Below are positions 14,778 to 20,731 of a stretch of DNA of 36,091 nt, piece by piece. Source of the stretch: Collinsella aerofaciens (lineage in GTDB: Bacteria > Actinomycetota > Coriobacteriia > Coriobacteriales > Coriobacteriaceae); the NCBI RefSeq assembly GCF_005845035.1, contig NZ_SPFO01000016.1, positions 1-36,091 of the forward strand. The letters run 5' to 3'. A program made the position numbers and the translations under genes. A model generated the notes under the pieces. That model worked only from the letters and a program-made list of their open reading frames with translations, was not told where the DNA came from and did no database searches. Position 1 is the stretch's first letter, and every line of letters begins with the position of its first letter.

Positions 14778-15063
14778 TGGTGTAAATCGGTGTAGGTCGG
14801 GGCGCGGATGTCATTGAACGTTGCGACCACACTCGGGGTTGGGCGAGTGCCTTCGCGATCGCGTGCTGTGGCACGAATGTGGCCTTGTTGCCAAGGGCGC
14901 CACAGTCGTCGTGATTGAACACGATCTCGACCTTATCCGTAATGCCGATTACGTGATCGACATGGGCCCGGGTGGCGGCGACGCGGGCGGACAGATCGTC
15001 TGCGCCGGTACGCCGGCCAGCATCGCGGCGTGCCCCACAAGCATCACCGGCCGTTACTTATAA
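14778..15063 (+). pseudogene. Relic of a second ATPase-uvrA-like unit
   Basis: Four pieces lie in the original order. First, degenerate 10-bp repeats (TTGGTGTAAA at 14778, TCGGTGTAGG at 14788) match the array at 5871. Second, about 14807-14850 encodes [15 protein letters not shown], matching DIIERCDRTQSWASK of the ATPase (DNA near 6888-6932). Third, about 14850-14876 encodes LRDRVLWHE, the ATPase C-terminus. Fourth, 14881-15063 encodes the last 60 residues of the uvrA-like protein ([10 protein letters not shown]... to ...ITGRYL), about 87% identical in DNA to 9377-9559, with mostly silent changes. The third and fourth pieces share one open frame; the second is in another. Large internal deletions join them. 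It is not expected to make a working protein. Confidence 0.8.
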
Positions 15064-15075
15064 TGGCACTAGAAC

Positions 15076-15678
15076 CTATTCCATCCCCGCAAAGCCTGTT
15101 TGGCGCAGGGCTTCGTAGAGGACGATGGCGGCGCTGTTGGAGAGGTTGAGGGCGCTGATGCGGTAGTCGTCCGGGTTGACGAAGTTGCCGCAGATGTCTT
15201 GTTGAAGGATGGCCTCGTGGCCGTCCTCGGTATGCCCCAGCGATTCCTCGTGAGCTTCCCAAGCCTCGGCGTTATCGAGCGAGTCGCAATCGCGCAGCAT
15301 CGGGATGCGCTCGCAGCGCGCGGGCGCCGCGGCGAGCAGTGGCTCGGGAATGCCCGAGCTCTCGCTGCCAAAGACCAAGTAGTCGCCATCGCGGTAGGTA
15401 CTCTGCGCATAGGTGCGGCGTGCCTTTTTGGTCAGCAGATGCAGGCGACCATCGGCAGGGGAGAGGCCGTTGCGCGCAAGAAAATCCTCCCAGCCAGCAT
15501 AGGTCGTCACGTCCAAGTTTTGCCAGTAGCCCAGGCCGGCGCGGCGTACCGTCTTGTCGTCGAGCGAAAAGCCCAACGGCTCCACCAGATGCAGGCGGGC
15601 GCCGGTGACAACGCAGGTACGGCCGATATTGCCCGTATTGGCCGGAATCTCGGGCGCATACAGCACGATGTTGAACAT
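15076..15678 (-). CDS. trmL: tRNA (cytidine/uridine(34)-2'-O)-methyltransferase TrmL
   Basis: A 200-residue SPOUT methyltransferase that 2'-O-methylates the wobble base of tRNA-Leu isoacceptors. The start MFNIVLYAPEIPANTGNIGR is the family signature. LVFGSESSGIP (motif 2) and ALNLSNSAAIVLYEALRQ (motif 3, the trefoil knot) follow. The ATG at 15678 has AAGGAG upstream on the minus strand. E. coli TrmL is about 157 aa; here roughly 40 extra acidic residues (about 135-174) are inserted between IPMLRDCDSL and the NLSN knot motif. It is separated from the upstream CobW-type gene by a terminator, so it is transcribed alone. Confidence 0.88.
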   Translation of the reverse strand: MFNIVLYAPEIPANTGNIGRTCVVTGARLHLVEPLGFSLDDKTVRRAGLGYWQNLDVTTYAGWEDFLARNGLSPADGRLHLLTKKARRTYAQSTYRDGDYLVFGSESSGIPEPLLAAAPARCERIPMLRDCDSLDNAEAWEAHEESLGHTEDGHEAILQQDICGNFVNPDDYRISALNLSNSAAIVLYEALRQTGFAGME

Positions 15679-15700
15679 GAATCTCCTTGGCTCAGAACGA

Positions 15701-15734
15701 AAAACCACCACGAAGAGCACCTTCGTGGTGGTTT
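15701..15734 (-). terminator. Intrinsic terminator after the CobW-type gene
   Basis: AAACCACCACGAAG (15702-15715) and CTTCGTGGTGGTTT (15721-15734) form a perfect 14-bp stem with a 5-nt loop. On the minus strand it ends in a T-run. It lies 40 nt beyond the stop of the 15774-16904 gene and just upstream of the trmL ribosome site. Confidence 0.85.
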
Positions 15735-15773
15735 GGCGGTTACATAGGCGGAAAAATGCCCGCTTGGATAAAC

Positions 15774-16904
15774 CTAGGCGCGGTGCCAGTCGGTCAGGCA
15801 GGCATCGAGGGAGGCGATGAGCGCATCCTTGTCCATGTGACGGCCGATGATGCACAGGCTCGTCATGCGGTCGCCCGTCTCGTCGTCCCAAATCTGCATG
15901 ATCTCGGGGTTCTCGTCGATGATCTTCTGCTTCTCGCCCTCGGGCGCCGAATCGACAAACAGGCCGTTCTCCATCAGGCGCATCTGGTGGCCGGCCTGCT
16001 CAAACATGTAGCACATGTCCGGATCGCCGGTCTGCCACAGCGGACCCTTGACGCGGATGACCTCGTCGGGCCACTCCTGCTCAACAAAATTGGTGAACTT
16101 CTGCAGGTCAAACGGCTTGCGGCGCGAGTACACAAAGGTCTCGATGTCGTACTCGAGCACCTCGGGGTCGTCGTGCTCCTCGGGATGCTCCATGGCCTCG
16201 ATCCAGGCGGCGGAGTTGTAGGCGCGCATAAAGTCGAAGCGGTCGGTGTCGAGCAGCTCCTCCATGGGGACCTCGCCGTTTTGGGCCTCGACAATCACGG
16301 CGTCCTTCTGCAGGCTGCGCACGATGGCCTTGAGCTCGGCGATCTGCTCGGGCGTCACGGTATCGGTCTTGTTGAGGATCAGCGTGGAGCAGAATTCGAT
16401 CTGCTGGATGAGCAGGCTTTCGATGTCGTCCTCGTCGATATCCTCGGCCAGCAGGTCGCGACCGCCGTTGAACTCGTCGTACATGCGGGCGCAGTCGACC
16501 ACGGCCACGATGTTGTCGAGCGCGAGCTTGGGCTCGCCGCCCACCTTGGCCTCGTCGCAGAAGCTCGAGATGGTGTAGGCGATGGGGATAGGCTCGCAAA
16601 TGCCCGACGCCTCGATGATGATGTAGTCGAAGTTGCCCGAATCGGCGATGCCCTGCAGCTGGTTGGCGAGGTCGTCCGAAAGCGTGCAGCAGATGCAGCC
16701 GTTGGTGAGCGGGATGAGGTCGTCGGTCTCGGAAAGGCCGCCATCGGCGATGAGGCTGGCGTCGACGTTGATCTCGCCGATATCGTTGACGATCACGGCG
16801 GCGCGGATGCCGCCGTCGTTAGCGAGGATGTGGTTGAGCAGCGTGGTCTTGCCGGCACCGAGGTATCCGGTAAGCATGATGATCTTCACGGGTTTGTTGG
16901 GCAT
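15774..16904 (-). CDS. COG0523/CobW-family metal-chaperone GTPase
   Basis: A 376-residue G3E-family P-loop GTPase. Walker A is GYLGAGKTTL near the N-terminus. NGCICCTL gives the CxCC metal-binding motif of COG0523. EASGICEP and the base-recognition NKTD follow, with an acidic spacer and a CobW C-terminal domain (about 270-370). The start is ATG 16904, which has AAAGGAGG 7 nt upstream; a start 7 codons earlier is less likely. Members deliver zinc, cobalt or other metals to client enzymes; the metal cannot be read from sequence. No zinc-uptake gene or Zur box was recognised nearby. Confidence 0.83.
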   Translation of the reverse strand: MPNKPVKIIMLTGYLGAGKTTLLNHILANDGGIRAAVIVNDIGEINVDASLIADGGLSETDDLIPLTNGCICCTLSDDLANQLQGIADSGNFDYIIIEASGICEPIPIAYTISSFCDEAKVGGEPKLALDNIVAVVDCARMYDEFNGGRDLLAEDIDEDDIESLLIQQIEFCSTLILNKTDTVTPEQIAELKAIVRSLQKDAVIVEAQNGEVPMEELLDTDRFDFMRAYNSAAWIEAMEHPEEHDDPEVLEYDIETFVYSRRKPFDLQKFTNFVEQEWPDEVIRVKGPLWQTGDPDMCYMFEQAGHQMRLMENGLFVDSAPEGEKQKIIDENPEIMQIWDDETGDRMTSLCIIGRHMDKDALIASLDACLTDWHRA

Positions 16905-16990
16905 GTGCCCTCCTTTGTTAGACATGGCTTACAGTTGAATCTTATGCCAAACGCCTGCTCTTATACCCACGAGCCGGCAAATAACACAAG

Positions 16991-17329
16991 CTACTCCCAG
17001 GCTCCCCATACATCGGGGCAATAACCGACGGTGGCCTTCTTGCCGTTGCGCACGATGGGCTCAGCTAGAACCTGCTGGTTCTCGAGCAGCTTGTCGAAGC
17101 GCTGGCTGGGGGTGAGGTGCTGGATAAGCGCGAGCGTCTCCTCGTCCTTGGCTTTAGGGTTGAGCAGCTTGTCGATGCCGCCGACCGCCTGCATCACGCT
17201 CGTGAGCTCGCCTTTGCTCATCTCCTTTTCCTTAAGGTCAATAAACTGCACCTTAATGCGGCGCTCCTTAAAATAGCGCTGGGCCTTCTTGGTATCGAAG
17301 GATTTTTTGGTGCCGAAGATTTGGATCAT
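16991..17329 (-). CDS. ArsC/Spx-fold protein without the redox cysteines
   Basis: A 112-residue protein of the ArsC/Spx thioredoxin-like fold. The start MIQIFGTKKSFDTKKAQRYF aligns with the family N-terminus, but the CxxC positions (10 and 13 in Spx) are Ser and Thr. The only cysteine is in VGYCPDVW near the end. The family core (FIDLKEKEMSKGEL, IVRNGKKATVGY) is kept and the length is normal, so this looks like a stable cysteine-less subfamily. Arsenate reduction is therefore unlikely; a role as an RNA polymerase-binding or unknown factor is open. The leader forms a hairpin at 17335-17356 that covers the ribosome-site region. Confidence 0.72.
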   Translation of the reverse strand: MIQIFGTKKSFDTKKAQRYFKERRIKVQFIDLKEKEMSKGELTSVMQAVGGIDKLLNPKAKDEETLALIQHLTPSQRFDKLLENQQVLAEPIVRNGKKATVGYCPDVWGAWE

Positions 17330-17334
17330 ATGTT

Positions 17335-17356
17335 CCGCCGTTCTAACGAACGGCGG
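17335..17356 (-). promoter_or_regulatory. Hairpin abutting the start of the ArsC/Spx-like gene
   Basis: CCGCCGTTC (17335-17343) and GAACGGCGG (17348-17356) form a perfect 9-bp stem with a 4-nt loop. On the minus strand the stem ends 5 nt before the ATG at 17329. It therefore contains the only purine-rich stretch (GGCGG) that could act as a ribosome site. This could restrain translation until opened, or be the terminator of an upstream transcript. Confidence 0.5.
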
Positions 17357-17510
17357 TCACCTCGACGCTGCAAAGCCATCTGATGGGCAATCTGCCTTTC
17401 AATCGTCGGGCGCGGGCAAAAGCCCAGCGCCCTCCTCTTTCAAGGCACCTTGCCTCATCAGCTGGCTTTTCGCTGACATTAACGAAACATCGAGGTGACC
17501 ACCGCTGGGT

Positions 17511-18134
17511 TTATCGAATGAAATTGGTCGTTGCGCGATCTGCCTCGGGTGCGTTGATACCGGCGGCCTGTCCTGCCTCGATACAGCGCAGGAGCCAGGC
17601 CATGTTTTTGCCGATGTTTCGCATGGTGGCAAGGCCCTCGGCATCCCCATCGGCGTCGCCGGGCACGCGGCCAAACACGTTGTTCCAGTAGGTGGAGGCA
17701 ACTACGGGCATCTGGTTGATGGTGAAGTACTTGTTGAGTACATCGAACGTGGTCGACGTGCCGCCGCGGCGGGCAACGGCGACAGAGGCGCCCGGCTTGT
17801 GCGCAAAGGCCTTGCTGCCAGCATAAAACGCGCGGTCGAGGGCCGAGAGGATGCGGCCGCTGGGGTGCGCGTAATAGACGGGCGAGCCAAAGACAAAGCC
17901 GTCTGCCTGCTCGGCGGCGGCAATGAGCTCGTTGACCATGTCGTCGTCAAAGGTGCAGCGGCAATCGAGCTTGCCGCACTGACCACAGCCAATGCAGTCG
18001 CGAATGGGCTTGGCGCCCAGCTGGAACACCTCGGTATCGATACCCTCGGCATGCAATTGCTCGGCGACTTCGGCAAGCGCGCGAGCGGTGTTGCCGTTTG
18101 CCTTGGGGCTACCGTTGACTAAAAGAACCTTCAT
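17511..18134 (-). CDS. Flavodoxin-fold NAD(P)H-dependent reductase
   Basis: A 207-residue flavodoxin-like FMN reductase. The start MKVLLVNGSPKANGNTARAL is the FMN-phosphate-binding loop of the NADPH-dependent FMN reductase family. The cysteine-rich CIGCGQCGKLDCRC (about 48-61) precedes the usual DDDM. GSPVYYAHPSGRILSALDRAFY is the flavin-binding GSPVYY motif. The ATG at 18134 is preceded by GAGGGAG. Related proteins act as quinone or azo reductases or iron-sulfur flavoproteins; the cysteine spacing here may bind a cluster, but that is not certain. It is a single gene on the minus strand, and the 180 nt after it (17330-17510) hold only the next gene's leader. Confidence 0.8.
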   Translation of the reverse strand: MKVLLVNGSPKANGNTARALAEVAEQLHAEGIDTEVFQLGAKPIRDCIGCGQCGKLDCRCTFDDDMVNELIAAAEQADGFVFGSPVYYAHPSGRILSALDRAFYAGSKAFAHKPGASVAVARRGGTSTTFDVLNKYFTINQMPVVASTYWNNVFGRVPGDADGDAEGLATMRNIGKNMAWLLRCIEAGQAAGINAPEADRATTNFIR

Positions 18135-18468
18135 CACAAACTCCCTCTGCTGTCGATGACTTATGCAGAGGATTATCGCATGAGCGGGTGGATGGCGTGG
18201 GGCGCGATGCCGGCCCCGAGGGCCCACGGCAGGCTCGCTCACCAGGTACGTGCGGGATACGGTCCAGAGGGTGTTGGAGTGCGGGGCCTCGTGCGAGCAG
18301 ATTGTAAGGGGTCTGGGCGGGTCGCCCTCGATGGCGAGCTTTGAGGTCTTGGAAGGCGGGCTGCTGCGGAGGCTATGATTTATACTAAGGCGGTTGCTAT
18401 CGAGTAATTCACACTTGGTTTGATTCGATTGTGAACGCGCAGCTAGGACGGAAAGCAAAGGAAGTTCT
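18135..18468. other. 334-nt gap, no supported gene
   Basis: This gap lies between the divergent reductase (minus) and small membrane protein (plus). Short frames exist on both strands, but none has a ribosome site or a recognisable protein. Bases 18200-18345 are GC-rich and could be a decayed gene. The right part turns A/T-rich, with -10-like words TATGAT (18374) and TATACT (18381) that may start transcription towards 18469, without a good -35 partner. Confidence 0.4.
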
Positions 18469-18789
18469 ATGGAAACAGAGGATGCTGTCTGTTTGATAAC
18501 TTCGATTGCCCTGATTCTTCTTTCAATCCAATACAGAAGAGGAAGATGGCTCAGCTCAATTGCTGGATATGATGTCACAAAAAGGGAGAGCGGGATTGAT
18601 ATGCGCCCTTACGCAAAGTTGATTTCTTCTGTGACGTTATGGATGGGGCTGCTGTTTTTCTTGTGGGCGGTAGAGGGCTGGGTACGCGATTGGAATACCA
18701 GTGTTTTTGAAGTTTTGGTTCTACTTCTGTTCAGCTTGGCCTCTTTGTCGTTCGTGCGGCTCGTTAGGTTTGTGTTTATGAGGCGATAG
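18469..18789 (+). CDS. Small membrane protein, DUF3784-like
   Basis: A 106-residue protein with three hydrophobic stretches (about 6-22, 48-68 and 78-102). Between the first and second is YRRGRWLSSIAGYDVTKRESGIDMRPYAKLISS. The IAGYD...K sequence followed by a helix resembles the DUF3784 family of small bacterial membrane proteins of unknown function. The ATG at 18469 has AAGGAAG 5 nt upstream. The last residues (RFVFMRR) are basic. It appears to be alone in its unit. Confidence 0.6.
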   Translation: METEDAVCLITSIALILLSIQYRRGRWLSSIAGYDVTKRESGIDMRPYAKLISSVTLWMGLLFFLWAVEGWVRDWNTSVFEVLVLLLFSLASLSFVRLVRFVFMRR

Positions 18790-18803
18790 CCAGCGGGAGC
18801 GGG

Positions 18804-19004
18804 ATGGACGACAAAATGGACCAATACAGCCAATTGTCAAAAGAATTTGATAGGGTTGGCTTAACAGATTTACTCGACGGCATATCCGTGGCGGGGGATA
18901 GGTTTTATGTTGTTGAGCACTTATTTGCATCGGGTAAAGGAAACCAAGAGTATCGAAAACGGTGCCCCCGGGCCCCGGGAGGGACTGCAGGGGTGTTCGG
19001 CTAA
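18804..19004 (+). pseudogene. Possible gene relic running into the dispersed repeat
   Basis: A frame of 66 codons from ATG 18804, 15 nt after the small membrane protein gene, with GGGAGCGGG upstream. The first ~48 residues (MDDKMDQYSQLSKEFDRVGL, then TDLLDGISVAGDRFYVVEHL) look like ordinary protein. The rest (RCPRAPGGTAGVFG) is read through GC-rich DNA and the start of the repeat at 18983. This suggests a gene cut short by repeat-associated rearrangement, or a small hypothetical protein. No family is recognised. Confidence 0.35.
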
Positions 19005-19058
19005 CTGTGGGTACGACCTATTTGCTCAATGTGTTCGCCTGAGATTGGAAAATAACCA
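18983..19058 (+). repeat. Dispersed intergenic repeat, copy B
   Basis: It matches positions 1-76 base for base without gaps, with 13 differences. It holds the invariant core CCTATTTGCTCAATGTGTTC at 19017-19036. Unlike copy A it is not followed by the 21-bp hairpin. It ends 17 nt before the 3' end of the minus-strand GGDEF gene (stop at 19076), so here the element lies in a gene-end context rather than a promoter. Confidence 0.8.
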
Positions 19059-19075
19059 TCATGCGCCCCACGACG

Positions 19076-20605
19076 CTAGTTCAGCTTGGTGCCCGGTACT
19101 TGCGGTGCCTCTTTAAGCAACGCTTTGAGCTCGTTCAAAATGGAAACGGGCTGTCGATCGACAGCGTCCAGATGAAGCGTCGCCACACGAATGGGTGGCT
19201 GATATTCAAGCGAGCCGATGAGCACGGGAGAACCCAGGAACCGCTCGATTTCTTCTGCGATCGCGTCGGTCTCTTCGGGATCAAAGTCGTCGAAAAGCGC
19301 CACGAATGTCGGCCCCGTCGAGCGGAACAGGCGACCCTTGCCGCGCGAGCATTCCATAAGGCAGGCGGCGCTTTCGGCGAGCACGCGGTCGCCTGCATCG
19401 AATCCAAAGCGGGCATTGACCTCGGCGATATCGTCGACCTTAATGGCAATAAAGCCTGCCTCGCGCGCCACGCGACGCATTTCGCCAATGGCGTTGACCA
19501 GGGCGTGAATATCGCCCAGGCCGGTTACGGAATCAGTCGTATCTGCCAAGCTTCGGTTGATGATAATGCCCACATACATGCTGGGCTCGGTATCGGTGCC
19601 GTCCAAGCGGTAGCCCGTGCAGTCGCAAAGCGCGTATTTTCCGGTGGCATCCATCACGTGATACTGCATGTAGTGGAAGTGCCATGTGCCGTTTATCACC
19701 ATGTCGAGCTCGGCGCGTACGTTGTCGCGGTCCTCGGGATGAACGCGGGCAAGCCACATGTCGACCGAGTTAAAAGGGTGCTGGGAGGGCAGGTCAAAAT
19801 CGCGCACGGCGTTAACCGACCATTGCGATTCTCCCGTATCGAGATTGAGGATAAACGGATAGCGCGTCTCGGAGCTCATGGAGATCGCTTGGAACACCCG
19901 GTCGTTGCAGGGAAGCTGATCGACGATTGGGCGTTGCGGCGCGTCATCGTCTTTCGGTTGCTGTACACGATGCATAAGCTTATAGCGATACATCTTGCGA
20001 TCGGCATCCATCGTCATCTGGCGACGCGTGTCGCCAGCAAGTGGATCGACGCGCGAGCAGCCAAAGCTAAAGCTGCCGATCATGGGCGCCTTGCCACCTG
20101 AGCTCGCCTCGATCAGCCTGGTACGCACCTGCTCCAAGCGCTGCTCGAGTTCAATCTCGTTTGCGGAGGGCGAGATGAGCACAAACTCGTCTCCACCGAT
20201 ACGGAACAGCATCTCATTGTGCTCCATGGTTTCGGAGAGCGTGCGGCAGATGCTCAGAATATAGCGATTGCCTTCGGCGTGGCCAAACCTATCATTGCAA
20301 TGCTTGAGATGGTCGATGTCAATATAGGCGCAGGTGAAGGGATCGCCTTTGCGCCAGAGCTGCTCGACGTGACGGTCGAGTCCGCTGCGGTTGCCCAAGT
20401 TGGTGAGCGGGTCGATATAGGCGTTGCGCTCAAGCAGCTGGCGCTCTTGTTGCAGGATAGCATGCGTCTTCTGCAGTTGCTCACCAACGGCGCGTAGCTC
20501 AGCAGGCAGCGCGGCAACATCGAGTTCGGCGGTCGAGATGCCATTCGCAAGTCGCTGAAGATAGGCAATAATCGATTGCTCGCCCATGCGGTACGACTCG
20601 TTCAT
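19076..20605 (-). CDS. Diguanylate cyclase: GGDEF, PAS-like, degenerate GGDEF
   Basis: A 509-residue, apparently cytoplasmic protein with no membrane segment. An N-terminal helical region (about 1-60) precedes a GGDEF domain with intact RIGGDEF (135-141) and the usual DPLTNLGNR start, so it should make cyclic di-GMP from GTP. No RxxD inhibitory site precedes it. A PAS-like domain (about 230-345, with RVHPEDRDNVRAEL) follows. A second GGDEF-type domain begins SVTGLGDIHALVNA, but its signature is RSTGPTFVALF, so it is probably inactive. The ATG at 20605 follows AGGAGG at 9 nt. It shares order and wording with the first 460 residues of the neighbouring 905-aa protein, indicating duplication. Confidence 0.85.
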   Translation of the reverse strand: MNESYRMGEQSIIAYLQRLANGISTAELDVAALPAELRAVGEQLQKTHAILQQERQLLERNAYIDPLTNLGNRSGLDRHVEQLWRKGDPFTCAYIDIDHLKHCNDRFGHAEGNRYILSICRTLSETMEHNEMLFRIGGDEFVLISPSANEIELEQRLEQVRTRLIEASSGGKAPMIGSFSFGCSRVDPLAGDTRRQMTMDADRKMYRYKLMHRVQQPKDDDAPQRPIVDQLPCNDRVFQAISMSSETRYPFILNLDTGESQWSVNAVRDFDLPSQHPFNSVDMWLARVHPEDRDNVRAELDMVINGTWHFHYMQYHVMDATGKYALCDCTGYRLDGTDTEPSMYVGIIINRSLADTTDSVTGLGDIHALVNAIGEMRRVAREAGFIAIKVDDIAEVNARFGFDAGDRVLAESAACLMECSRGKGRLFRSTGPTFVALFDDFDPEETDAIAEEIERFLGSPVLIGSLEYQPPIRVATLHLDAVDRQPVSILNELKALLKEAPQVPGTKLN

Positions 20606-20642
20606 GATGGATAACCTCCTTGGGGGAACAACGGTTTGTATC

Positions 20643-20673
20643 ATATCCCCAATTCGGTTTGAACTGGGGATAT
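20643..20673. repeat. Hairpin between the two cyclic-di-GMP genes
   Basis: ATATCCCCAATTC (20643-20655) pairs with GAACTGGGGATAT (20661-20673) with one G-U-type mismatch and a 5-nt loop. It lies after the stop of the 905-aa gene and 38 nt before the start of the 509-aa gene. It has no T-run, so an operator or leader structure is as likely as a terminator. It does not match the consensus of known cyclic-di-GMP riboswitches by eye. Confidence 0.5.
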
Positions 20674-20731
20674 AAGTTAGCTAATGGAGACAAATGCCCC
20701 CTTCGGCGGTGGCGTTTTGCGCGCGAGCGTA

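Noticed and set aside
15687..17024. A 445-codon plus-strand frame opposite the CobW-type gene
   Set aside because: The minus strand carries an intact COG0523 protein with all motifs. The plus frame also reads through the terminator at 15701-15734 and has no ribosome site.
18135..18578. N-terminal extension of the flavodoxin-like reductase beyond 18134
   Set aside because: The extra ~148 residues have no domain. The flavodoxin FMN loop starts exactly at the ATG at 18134 behind GAGGGAG, and the extension overlaps the divergent gene.
20643..20673. Cyclic-di-GMP riboswitch near the GGDEF genes
   Set aside because: A simple hairpin is present, but none of the conserved core of the known cyclic-di-GMP aptamers was found by eye.
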